Notes under the pieces: generated by a model
Told to the model about the DNA's origin: nothing
Seen by the model: only the letters and a program-made list of their open reading frames with translations
Databases searched by the model: none
Program-made: the position numbers and the translations under genes
Assembly: GCA_031277165.1 (NCBI GenBank)
Contig: JAISLT010000039.1
Location: 1-38,009, forward strand
Source of the DNA: Spirochaetaceae bacterium
GTDB taxonomy: Bacteria > Spirochaetota > Spirochaetia > Treponematales > Breznakiellaceae
DNA length: 38,009 nucleotides
Direction: 5' to 3'
In this document: piece after piece, positions 1 to 6,783 of the stretch
Position numbering within the stretch: position 1 is the stretch's first letter
How the letters are laid out: every line of letters starts with the position of its first letter

Positions 1-30
1 AGGCTCGTTCGATAGGAAGTTTATTATACC

Positions 31-106
31 GTCTGGTTTAATACCAGATTTTTGTAAGCATTGCGTTATTTCAGCCGCAGCAGAGCTGCGGGGTATTAAA
101 CCAGAC
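31..106. repeat. 15-bp inverted repeat enclosing a small hairpin
   Basis: GTCTGGTTTAATACC at 31-45 is matched perfectly in inverted orientation at 92-106. Inside it is a second perfect hairpin, CCGCAG (75-80) and CTGCGG (86-91) with a 5-nt loop. The nested palindrome has no associated gene and no U-tract, so it resembles a dispersed palindromic or miniature mobile element more than a terminator. The identity is inferred; only the pairing is seen. Confidence 0.6.
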
Positions 107-372
107 TTTCGAATAAATAGAATGTGATACAAAAAATTACTTCGCACAACAGGTCTGTATCTGTTTCGCCGTTGGAGGCTCGGGGTTCCGTTCCGCTAGG
201 CCGGCCGCGCCTTCCACGCTCCACTTCACCCACATTTTACAGGGATGAAAACCTGCGGTTTACTTATTCGCCCGTTCCAAACTGTTGCCAACAGCCGAAA
301 CAATAGGTCCCGCGTTCAACCCTGAAGTGCAACACTTAGCCCTGCCATTTTGGAAAAATATCACAAAAACAC
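107..372. other. stretch without a convincing gene
   Basis: About 265 bases between the inverted repeat and the thyX promoter. A 60-codon open frame exists at 124-306 on the plus strand, but it has no ribosome binding site, no recognisable domain and an unnatural Arg/Pro/Ser composition, so I do not call it. No RNA gene is seen here. Confidence 0.5.
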
Positions 373-401
373 TTGTGCAGAACCTCCGTACTTGCTACAA
401 T
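373..401 (+). promoter_or_regulatory. candidate promoter of thyX
   Basis: A TTGTGC element (373-378) is followed after exactly 17 bases by TACAAT (396-401), a one-mismatch -10 box. The -35 box matches the consensus only in its first half. It would start a leader of roughly 85 bases ahead of thyX. Confidence 0.4.
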
Positions 402-407
402 AGCCCT

Positions 408-475
408 GGGTTTGGGAAAACCCTGAAAGTCCGATTATTTTGAGCATTTCCAAAAAACTAAGGTTTTGGGAAAGC
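408..475 (+). promoter_or_regulatory. thyX leader hairpins
   Basis: The leader holds the hairpin GGGTTT/AAACCC (408-423) and a second imperfect hairpin (445-458 with 462-475) ending about 10 bases before the ribosome binding site. The TTTGGGAAA motif occurs in both (411-419 and 465-473), and the TTTCCAAA stretch at 447-454 can pair with either copy. Mutually exclusive structures are therefore possible. Regulation is inferred. Confidence 0.35.
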
Positions 476-494
476 TTCTATTTTAGAGGTAACC

Positions 495-1361
495 ATGGCC
501 CACTGTGTTGTCGGCGATGCGGAGGCGATCCTGGATAAGGAATACCCTGTGCTGGACAAGGGTTTTGTCCGGCTGGTGGATTATCTTGGGGGGGATGACC
601 GGGTTGTTCAGGCTGCCAGGGTATCCTATGGGGAAGGGACCAAAACCTACCGGGAAGATGCGGGACTTATTGAGTACCTTTTGCGGAACCGGCATACCAG
701 CCCCTTTGAGCAGGTGGTATTAAGCTTCCATATAAAGCTGCCTATTTTTGTGGCCCGCCAGTGGATACGGCACCGAACCGCCAGGGTGAACGAGGTATCG
801 GGCCGCTATTCGGTGATGAAGGATGCTTTTTATGTCCCGGCGCCGGGGGACCTGGCCCTTCAAAGTTCCGATAACAAGCAGGGCCGTTCCTCCGCGGCCC
901 TGGACCCAGAAGAAGCAGAAAAGATCCGGGCGGGCCTTGAAGATACCCAAAAAAGAGCCTATGGCGCGTATATGGAATTAGTTCAAACCGGGCTTGCCAG
1001 AGAGCTGGCCCGGATCAACCTTCCCCTTTCTTTGTACACCGAATGGTACTGGCAGATAGATCTTCATAATCTGTTTCACTTTTTGGAACTACGGCTTGAT
1101 CCCCATGCACAGAAAGAAATTAGGCTTTACGCCCAGGTTATTTTTGAGATAACAAAAAAGGTCGCCCCCCGGTGCTGCGCCTCCTTCCAGGAACATATGC
1201 TGGGGGCCGTTAGTTTTTCTGCCGAGGAATTTGCGGAGTTGCAGCACCGGCTTGGGATCGAAGAAAAAAGCAGCTGTGCAGAATATCCAAGGCAAAAGCT
1301 AAGCGGCAAAAATTTGGAACGATTTGAAAAAAAACTTACCAGCGGAGGCAAGAATGAATAA
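495..1361 (+). CDS. thyX: FAD-dependent thymidylate synthase ThyX
   Basis: The 288-residue product is a flavin-dependent thymidylate synthase, which makes dTMP from dUMP using methylene-tetrahydrofolate and NAD(P)H in the cytoplasm. The family signature RHR-x-x-(S)-x-N-E-x-S-x-R-Y is seen at residues 92-105 as RHRTARVNEVSGRY. The position often occupied by the first Ser is Arg97, while the substrate-activating Ser102 is kept. The C-terminal part carries the helical region rich in Leu/His/Arg (WQIDLHNLFHFLELR) that holds nucleotide and FAD. The ATG at 495 follows AGAGGTAACC, a suitable ribosome binding site. The last 8 bases overlap the next gene, indicating co-translation. A length near 290 is somewhat longer than the shortest bacterial ThyX proteins but normal for the family. 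Confidence 0.95.
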   Translation: MAHCVVGDAEAILDKEYPVLDKGFVRLVDYLGGDDRVVQAARVSYGEGTKTYREDAGLIEYLLRNRHTSPFEQVVLSFHIKLPIFVARQWIRHRTARVNEVSGRYSVMKDAFYVPAPGDLALQSSDNKQGRSSAALDPEEAEKIRAGLEDTQKRAYGAYMELVQTGLARELARINLPLSLYTEWYWQIDLHNLFHFLELRLDPHAQKEIRLYAQVIFEITKKVAPRCCASFQEHMLGAVSFSAEEFAELQHRLGIEEKSSCAEYPRQKLSGKNLERFEKKLTSGGKNE

Positions 1362-2271
1362 ACCGGTCATTGTGGTACTGGCGGCAGGCATAGGAAGCCG
1401 TTACGGCGGCCTTAAACAGATGGACAAGATTGGAAAAAACGGGGAAGTGCTTTTGGACTATTCGGTCTATGACGCTAAACGGTCCGGCTTTGGAAAGGCG
1501 GTGTTTATAATCCGGCATGAAATCGAAGAGGACTTTAAAGAAATGGTCCTTTCCCGAATCGGTAAAAACTTTCCCTGCGAACTTGCCTTTCAAGAAATGG
1601 ACAGCCTTATTCCCCCGGCGATCTTTGCCAAATCCAGGGAAATTAACCGGACCAAACCCTGGGGAACAACCCATGCCCTGCTCTGTGCGGAAAAAAACAT
1701 CGATGCCCCCTTTACGGTGATCAACGCCGACGATTTCTACGGCCAGGAAGCGTTTAAAGCCATGGGGGCCTACCTGGGGGGCAAGGCGGTTACCGAAGGG
1801 GCCATCGTTCCTTACCGGCTGGAAAAAACCCTAAGCCCCCAGGGAACGGTTACCCGGGGGATATGCGCCGTCCAGGACGGTTACCTTGTTTCGGTGGACG
1901 AACTTACCGCCATTGCCCGGGAAGGGGACGGCAGGATCTACCATACCGAATCGAACCTTGCCAAACGGCATTTGGAGGATGCAACGCCGGTGTCCATGAA
2001 CTTTTGGGGTTTTCCCCCTTCGATCTTCAGCGATCTTCGGCGGTATTTTGACGCCTTCCTTACGGGACCGGACGGCGCCCAGCCCAGGACGGAATGTTAC
2101 CTGCCCATGGCGGCGGACTGGCTTATAAAAAACAGGCTCCTTAAAATACGGGTACTGGAAGCGGACGCTCCCTGGTTCGGGGTTACCTATAAAGAAGACC
2201 GGGAAGCGGCGATAAAAAATGTGGAGGAATTTACCCGCCGGGGAATATATCCGCAGGCCCTTTGGGGCTAA
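1354..2271 (+). CDS. sugar-phosphate nucleotidyltransferase family protein
   Basis: This 305-residue protein has the N-terminal signature of NTP-transferases, LAAGIGSRYGGLKQ at residues 9-22, where the Gly-rich loop and Arg/Lys bind the nucleoside triphosphate. A metal-binding region NADDFYG follows near residue 127. It probably activates a sugar phosphate or related compound with an NTP, but the substrate cannot be read from sequence. The ATG at 1354 is preferred over an in-frame start 30 bases upstream because it sits behind AGCGGAGG and gives the usual MNKPVIVVLAAG beginning. It overlaps thyX by 8 bases, so the two genes are likely one operon. It converges with the XRE regulator downstream. 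Confidence 0.8.
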   Translation: MNKPVIVVLAAGIGSRYGGLKQMDKIGKNGEVLLDYSVYDAKRSGFGKAVFIIRHEIEEDFKEMVLSRIGKNFPCELAFQEMDSLIPPAIFAKSREINRTKPWGTTHALLCAEKNIDAPFTVINADDFYGQEAFKAMGAYLGGKAVTEGAIVPYRLEKTLSPQGTVTRGICAVQDGYLVSVDELTAIAREGDGRIYHTESNLAKRHLEDATPVSMNFWGFPPSIFSDLRRYFDAFLTGPDGAQPRTECYLPMAADWLIKNRLLKIRVLEADAPWFGVTYKEDREAAIKNVEEFTRRGIYPQALWG

Positions 2272-2365
2272 GCCCGCGGAGGAGGTTCGGGATATTCATC
2301 CCTCTGCAAATGAACCTTCCTCCCCAGGGGGAACCCGCCGGCTCCGGGCCGGTTGTTGCTGCCCT

Positions 2366-2695
2366 TCAATTTCCCGGTTTTCGTTCCCGCCTGGCGAAGG
2401 CGCTTTCTACCGAATCCTCAATCGTCCGCCGTACATCGGAAATGATCTCACGGTGAAGCCGCTCCAGTTCTTCGACCGGGGAGGCGGCAACTCCAAAAAG
2501 CTCGTTTACTTCGATACCCAGCGCCCCAGCAAGCCGTTCAATCACATCCGCAGCGGGGAAATTTTTGGCAAGTTCGATCACGGCGATATAATGAGTAGAG
2601 ATACCTGCCTTTTCAGCCAGTTTTTCCTGCGAAAAGCCGCATCTTTTACGGTTTTTCTTCAGATTTTGGGCAAAAATCTCCCGAATACCTGCCAT
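2366..2695 (-). CDS. XRE-family helix-turn-helix regulator
   Basis: This 109-residue protein begins with a helix-turn-helix of the Cro/CI (XRE) type at about residues 8-62: GFSQEKLAEKAGIS, then a recognition helix, then LAGALGIEVNELF. The remaining 45 residues are a charged helix (EELERLHREIISDVRR) that may mediate dimerisation. It is a cytoplasmic DNA-binding protein with unknown target. The ATG is preceded by GAAGCAGG on the minus strand. It faces away from the A+T-rich AAA/lipoprotein cassette on the plus strand and shares a 242-base spacer with it, so it could regulate that cassette. That link is inference from position. Confidence 0.85.
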   Translation of the reverse strand: MAGIREIFAQNLKKNRKRCGFSQEKLAEKAGISTHYIAVIELAKNFPAADVIERLAGALGIEVNELFGVAASPVEELERLHREIISDVRRTIEDSVESAFARRERKPGN

Positions 2696-2774
2696 CCTGC
2701 TTCACACTTACCTATGAGATAAGAATACTGTACTCTCCCTTCTAGTTTTATAATCTATTATTACATATTATGAC

Positions 2775-2802
2775 TTGAAACATCATTTTTTGGTGCTATA
2801 TT
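2775..2802 (+). promoter_or_regulatory. candidate promoter of the BCS1-like cassette
   Basis: TTGAAA (2775-2780), a 16-base spacer and TATATT (2797-2802) form a plausible sigma-70 promoter in the A+T-rich spacer between the divergent XRE gene and the AAA cassette. A CTTGAA/TTCAAG hairpin (about 2849-2863) lies in the leader. Confidence 0.45.
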
Positions 2803-2937
2803 GGAAAAAACAGCTAATTTTATGGAAAGTTATGGTTCGGTTTCTAAGCTTGAAAAATTCAAGGGTCAATACCCAAAGGAAGTAACATTTTTGTACATTT
2901 GAACAGAAGACAATTTTAGACGCGCTGCTGTATTCCT

Positions 2938-3150
2938 ATGGTTGATGGTGGTATGCCGCAGGACCAATATTCTTTACACACCATTCTAATCACGGTAATT
3001 TCAATGTTTGTGGTCGGATTATTTTCGACGGCGTTGAAACAAATCCCAGTCGGAATTGGCAGATTTATCTGGAAGCATATCACGACAACCATTGTTTTGA
3101 CTTCGAGTAATTGGGGATTTTACACGTTAATGCAGGCAGTTGTTTTCTGA
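2938..3150 (+). CDS. membrane-anchor segment of BCS1-like ATPase, cut off by frameshift
   Basis: This 70-codon frame encodes one clear membrane helix (about residues 15-34, LITVISMFVVGLFSTALKQ), then a basic/aromatic stretch ending in a tryptophan-containing segment (SSNWGFYTLMQ). BCS1-type ATPases have this layout: one transmembrane helix, a linker, then the BCS1 domain. The downstream AAA frame continues the same protein in the +1 frame, and the two frames overlap at 3140-3150. Removing one base near 3131-3139 (for instance one G of GCAGGCAG) fuses them as ...YTLMQQLFSDQD.... The best reading is that this is the 5' part of the ATPase gene, not a separate gene. An ATG at 2953 preceded by GGTGG is an alternative start. 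Confidence 0.6.
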   Translation: MVDGGMPQDQYSLHTILITVISMFVVGLFSTALKQIPVGIGRFIWKHITTTIVLTSSNWGFYTLMQAVVF

Positions 3151-4177
3151 CCAGGATATTTACAGCCAGCTTCGAATAATCAAGCTTTTATCCGGACAGT
3201 TCAATCATTGCGACCATATTGGAAAAGGAGTCGGACCGGGAACGCATCTTGTTAATATGAATGGCAAGCATGTCTTGATTTCATTATCCATGGATAATAA
3301 TCAAGGCATATATGTTGAGTCAGAAAGAATGAATCTTTCTGTTACCTGGTTCGGCAGGGATGTAAACATTGTCAATGACTTTATTACCGCCATTGAAAAG
3401 AGGCGGGGCTATTCGGCAAGAAACAGAATATCCATATCGGTATATACTAATCACAAGTGGTTTTTTACCGGTGATATTCCATTAAGGCCTTTCACTTCAA
3501 TATTCATCGATCAAAGAACAATTGACGCCATATTGTATAATCTCGAAAAATTTTATACTTCCCGGCAGTGGTATGCGGATCATGGGATTCCGTATCGATA
3601 TGGCATACTTTTATCGGGTCCTCCGGGAACGGGAAAAACATCAATGATCAAGGCAGCTGCCTCTTATTTTAACAAACCGCTTTATATTCTGCCGGTTGAT
3701 CGAATTGCCGAGATAGACGAAGCGTTTTCATCAGCTTATGAAGACGCCATTTTGGTGATTGAAGATATTGATTCCGCTAAATCTGCACAAAAACGAAGGG
3801 AAAAAAACGACAACGGTTTCTTTCAGCAAATATCACCGGGAAATCATGGTCTTGATCTAAAGGCGGAATCTTTATCGTCGATATTAAATTCCATTGACGG
3901 TATTACTGCAAAAGACGGCAGAGTGTTGATAATGTCTACAAACCATAAAGAAAACATCGATCCCGCATTACTGCGTCCGGGAAGAATTGATCTTGACGTT
4001 GAAATTGGGTATATTACCGATGAATCTTTTCGTAAATTTATCCGTGTATTTTACGAAAAAGAATGTACAGAAAAATTAAAACATGAAATTCATGTCACAG
4101 GGGCACAACTGCAAAACGAGTGTGTAACAAGTCATCTGACATACGAACAAATATTAGATAAGTATACATCAAGGTAA
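3140..4177 (+). CDS. BCS1-type AAA ATPase (5' end displaced by frameshift)
   Basis: The 345-residue frame carries a BCS1 N-terminal domain (about residues 20-150, including RPFTSIFID and WYADHGIPYRYGILL) directly followed by an AAA module. The module shows Walker A GPPGTGKTS, Walker B ILVIEDID, sensor 1 IMSTNH and an arginine-finger region LLRPGRIDLDVE. In mitochondria, BCS1 moves the folded Rieske protein across the inner membrane; bacterial relatives have no settled role. A TTG at 3140 is the only start available in this frame and lacks a ribosome binding site. It also lies within the overlap with the membrane-anchor frame, so the true gene is probably 2938-4177 with a one-base indel. It could be a pseudogene, a sequencing error or a recoded gene. 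The next gene, a secreted transglutaminase-like lipoprotein, starts 25 bases on. Confidence 0.85.
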   Translation: MFSDQDIYSQLRIIKLLSGQFNHCDHIGKGVGPGTHLVNMNGKHVLISLSMDNNQGIYVESERMNLSVTWFGRDVNIVNDFITAIEKRRGYSARNRISISVYTNHKWFFTGDIPLRPFTSIFIDQRTIDAILYNLEKFYTSRQWYADHGIPYRYGILLSGPPGTGKTSMIKAAASYFNKPLYILPVDRIAEIDEAFSSAYEDAILVIEDIDSAKSAQKRREKNDNGFFQQISPGNHGLDLKAESLSSILNSIDGITAKDGRVLIMSTNHKENIDPALLRPGRIDLDVEIGYITDESFRKFIRVFYEKECTEKLKHEIHVTGAQLQNECVTSHLTYEQILDKYTSR

Positions 4178-4202
4178 TGTTTCTAACATAAGGAGGCTTC
4201 TT

Positions 4203-5105
4203 GTGAAAACGGTTATGAGTATTATTGTTTTATTGGTTATTTTGGCCGGTTGTGCCGGAACTCAGAAAGTTTCAGAAAATTCGTTTGAACAAAAAAAATA
4301 TACTCCCTATATCCCTGAACCCCCTGTAATTATGTATTACGGAGCAAACATAGGTCAGTTTCCCCCCAAGATAAGGGAATGGATTGTAAATGAAGCGTTT
4401 ACAAAAGAAAAAATGGAAAACAAGTGGGCTATCGATCCTCAATTGAGGGCATGGTGGAGTGATGATGGAAATTCCGTCTTTTTTGAGGCATCCTATATTA
4501 TAGCACCTGGTTATGTTGGCGCCGGAACAAGAAGAACCTGGGGAGATAAATCGCCATATCGTGGCAGAAGCTTACAGTCCTATGGAGAATACGCAAGATA
4601 TCAAACACTAAAATTCAATTATGACCTTAAGCGGGAGGCTGAATATCTTATCGACAATGATCCTGCTTACGCTGAAATAATTAATTTTGCAAAAAAACTT
4701 TGCCGTGAAATCGAATATGATTGGACAAACTTTAGCGGTTATCAAGGCGCTGTGCCCATTAAGACTCCCGGAATGAGATATGCGGTGTGTGCGGGTTATG
4801 CCGCTGAAGTGATGAATAAAGCGGTCTTATTAAATTGTGTTAAATCTGTTGAAAAGTGGACCGGGCCGAAACATGCCTGGAATGTATTAAATCTTGTTGA
4901 TGGAAGGAGAGTATATTTTGATCTTACCTGGTTTGATAATGAGCATATAGATAAGGAAACCGGACGAATATATCAAACCGATGATTATCGCTGGGCAAAT
5001 ATAACATTTAATGAGGAGCTGTTTAAACATTCAAACGTTGGATATTTGACAGAAACCTTTAGCCATGCTCAAGGTAAATTTGACAGGGTTGTACCAATAA
5101 GATAA
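4203..5105 (+). CDS. lipoprotein with transglutaminase-like domain
   Basis: The 300-residue product starts with GTG behind a strong AAGGAGG (4190-4196). It has a lipoprotein signal peptide with lipobox LAGC, so Cys17 would be acylated and the protein anchored to a membrane facing the periplasm or exterior. The C-terminal half has a transglutaminase/protease-like triad: Cys196 in YAVCAGYA, His224 in KHAWN and Asp240 in FDLTWFD. Such domains occur in peptidases and cross-linking enzymes; the substrate is unknown. It follows the BCS1-like ATPase by 25 bases in the same A+T-rich segment and is probably co-transcribed. A related lipoprotein with the same triad spacing style lies at 34100-34963. 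Confidence 0.85.
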   Translation: MKTVMSIIVLLVILAGCAGTQKVSENSFEQKKYTPYIPEPPVIMYYGANIGQFPPKIREWIVNEAFTKEKMENKWAIDPQLRAWWSDDGNSVFFEASYIIAPGYVGAGTRRTWGDKSPYRGRSLQSYGEYARYQTLKFNYDLKREAEYLIDNDPAYAEIINFAKKLCREIEYDWTNFSGYQGAVPIKTPGMRYAVCAGYAAEVMNKAVLLNCVKSVEKWTGPKHAWNVLNLVDGRRVYFDLTWFDNEHIDKETGRIYQTDDYRWANITFNEELFKHSNVGYLTETFSHAQGKFDRVVPIR

Positions 5106-5479
5106 AATATACATGTATTAGCCGGTGTTCTGCCGGATACATATTCTACATATTAGTCCCTTTGCGGGGACCCTTTGAATATTCACGGGGATTTTTTTTG
5201 TTCCCTTGCTCCCTTAAAACCGCGGCCCGCTGTGTTCCGGTCCCGTATAAAATCTTTGATCGATTTTTTCAGCCGTATTACCGGTTCCCAACTATCCCGG
5301 CGAATCCTTTTAGTGGTTATTCCCACAAACCACCGTTTTATCCCCGGTGTTGACGAATAGTATTTCTCGTTTCATGCCGGTAAGTATACTACATGTTATT
5401 ATGTTGTCAGTATAAGACACCACACCAGCGGCGTTTCGCAGCACTGGGCTGTATGTGGCGGTGGGATGTTCCGGCACCC
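5106..5479. other. gene-poor spacer of about 370 bases
   Basis: This spacer between the convergent lipoprotein and FMN-binding genes holds a CCGG-based hairpin inside ATGTAT/ATACAT (5112-5144), a GTCCC/GGGAC hairpin (5156-5171) and a T8 run (about 5191-5198) that together may end the lipoprotein transcript. Further on lies a possible gene remnant listed separately. No intact gene is seen. Confidence 0.45.
5244..5415 (+). pseudogene. possible remnant of a chemoreceptor-like N-terminus
   Basis: From 5244 the plus strand reads RIKSLIDFFSRITGSQ followed by LSRRILLVVIP. This resembles the basic region and first membrane helix at the start of methyl-accepting chemotaxis or GGDEF sensor proteins. 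The frame then stops, but the next frame continues with a hydrophobic run (SRFMPVSILHVIMLSV) to a stop at 5413-5415. No start codon or downstream domain is present. It would be a short decayed fragment, and the assignment rests only on overall look. Confidence 0.22.
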
Positions 5480-5953
5480 TTACATTTTTTCCCTGCGCTT
5501 GCCGGTGATGCTTTCGATGCGGATTTTCCAAACCCCCGTGGCCTTAAGCATCTTGGCAATTTCCGCATCAAACGCAGCCATGTTTTTTGGGGTAAAGCGT
5601 TCACAAATAAGGCGCAGGCAGTGGATCTTTTCTTCATCGCCGGTAATTTCTTCGGCCCTGCCAAAAACCACCGCGGATTCGTAATGGACGGTAAAATCGT
5701 CCTCCGGAAATTCCGTCCTGCCCACAAAGGCGGCACAAACCTGCCCCAGGGTCCGAAGGTTATCGATCTTGTGCCCGGTCCGGGCACAGTGAAAATACAG
5801 CCACTGTCCTTCCCGGACCAGGGAAAGGGGAATACAGTAGGGGCCGCCGTTTTTATCAAGGGTGGACAGGACCCCATAGGGGGCCCTGTCCAGAACAGCC
5901 AGGGCATCGTCCTGGGACAGTTCCCGGTCTTTTCTCCGCATTTGATAGGGCAT
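5480..5953 (-). CDS. pyridoxamine 5'-phosphate oxidase-related FMN-binding protein
   Basis: This 157-residue protein resembles the NimA-like branch of the split-barrel FMN-binding fold. The N-terminal beta strands (APYGVLSTLDKNGGPYCIPL), the segment LYFHCARTGHKIDNLR that typically contacts FMN phosphate, and the strand VCAAFVGRTEF with VHYESAVVFGRAEEI match this family. It should be a cytoplasmic flavoprotein. Family members reduce nitro compounds or bind haem or FMN, and the substrate here is open. The stop at 5480 faces a gene-poor spacer. It lies 75 bases downstream of the LUD gene on the same strand, so the two may be co-transcribed. Confidence 0.8.
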   Translation of the reverse strand: MPYQMRRKDRELSQDDALAVLDRAPYGVLSTLDKNGGPYCIPLSLVREGQWLYFHCARTGHKIDNLRTLGQVCAAFVGRTEFPEDDFTVHYESAVVFGRAEEITGDEEKIHCLRLICERFTPKNMAAFDAEIAKMLKATGVWKIRIESITGKRREKM

Positions 5954-6028
5954 GGTTCCATTGTACCGGCAAAGCGGGGCCGGTGTATACGGCGCTCTTT
6001 TCCGCGGATTGTACCGGCGGTCCGCTCT

Positions 6029-6673
6029 TTAAAATCCCAGATCCGCTCCTATTAGTATTACCTTAATGCGTCCCCCGGGATTACACAGCCGGGTAATCAG
6101 AAATTGACAGCAGACCGACTCGGTACCCTTACAGTTACTGCAGGCGCCGTTTATGTTGCAGGGTGTTTTTATCGAAGGAAAGCGCTGTACATTAAGGGGA
6201 GCCGCCACATTTCGCGCCCGGGCCACGGCATCGTCCAGGGTTTTTACCACCTTGTTTATCCCCGCCACAATAATTACCTGTTTTGGTCCGTAGGAAAGGG
6301 CCGCCACCCGGTTGCCGTTTCCGTCAATGTTCACCAGGATCCCGTCTTCGCTTAAGGCATTGGTTCCCATAAGATAGGTATCGCAGAGCAGGGACTGCCG
6401 CAGCAGGTCTATCTTTTCTTCGGGGTTTTTTGCCTTGTCCCTGTCGATAAGCCTATACCCCTCCTGGGCGGCCCGTTCGTAAAGGCCCATGGCTTTGGCG
6501 GTCATAGATCCCCCCCAGGAAATTACATGATCCTTGGGGATAAGACTAAAGACCCTGTCCGCCGCTTCGGAAGTATCCGCCGCATAAAAAGCCCCAAAGT
6601 GCCGGGCTTCCAGGGCCTTTACCACCTTGGGCCCTAGTTTTGAATTTCGTAGTTCATAAAAGGAAGAGTTCAT
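6029..6673 (-). CDS. LUD-domain (lactate utilisation, LutC/YkgG-like) protein
   Basis: The 214-residue product matches the LUD family. It has an N-terminal helix region, the SWGGSMTAKAMGL motif near residues 52-65, and the central core TYLMGTNALSEDGILVNIDGNGNR where the family binds an unknown ligand. The Cys-rich tail CNINGACSNCKG...CCQ is like that of stand-alone spirochaetal and clostridial LUD proteins. LutC-type proteins act with LutA and LutB in lactate oxidation, but neither partner is nearby, so a different role is likely. The Cys cluster suggests metal or Fe-S binding (inference). The start is divergent from the EamA transporter gene across 110 bases. Confidence 0.85.
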   Translation of the reverse strand: MNSSFYELRNSKLGPKVVKALEARHFGAFYAADTSEAADRVFSLIPKDHVISWGGSMTAKAMGLYERAAQEGYRLIDRDKAKNPEEKIDLLRQSLLCDTYLMGTNALSEDGILVNIDGNGNRVAALSYGPKQVIIVAGINKVVKTLDDAVARARNVAAPLNVQRFPSIKTPCNINGACSNCKGTESVCCQFLITRLCNPGGRIKVILIGADLGF

Positions 6674-6748
6674 ACAATGCCTCCGGGAAAAAATAATTGT
6701 GCAAGGCTTTCCGGGCCTGGGCTGTAGGAAGGGCCTTTAAATTCATAC

Positions 6749-6754
6749 TATACT
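6749..6754 (+). promoter_or_regulatory. possible -10 box of the EamA gene
   Basis: TATACT at 6749-6754 lies 30 bases ahead of the EamA start, in the 110-base spacer that also holds the divergent LUD start. No good -35 box is seen at the matching distance. A similar TATACTAAAA occurs in the divergent spacer near 23995-24006. Confidence 0.25.
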
Positions 6755-6783
6755 AAAAAAGGGGTTTAGGATACCATAAACAT

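Noticed and set aside
2219-2722. 167-codon plus-strand open frame
   Set aside because: It is antisense to the XRE regulator and to the end of the nucleotidyltransferase gene. It has no ribosome binding site or domain and is explained by base composition.
3138-3152. Programmed +1 frameshift in the BCS1-like gene
   Set aside because: A TTC-TGA site is present, but a Phe tRNA would not re-pair well in the +1 frame and no stimulatory Shine-Dalgarno or clear structure is seen. A simple indel is more economical. Not excluded.
5393-6055. 220-codon plus-strand open frame
   Set aside because: It lies opposite the FMN-binding gene, whose protein is clearly recognisable. The composition (Gly, Pro, Phe rich) is that of an antisense shadow.
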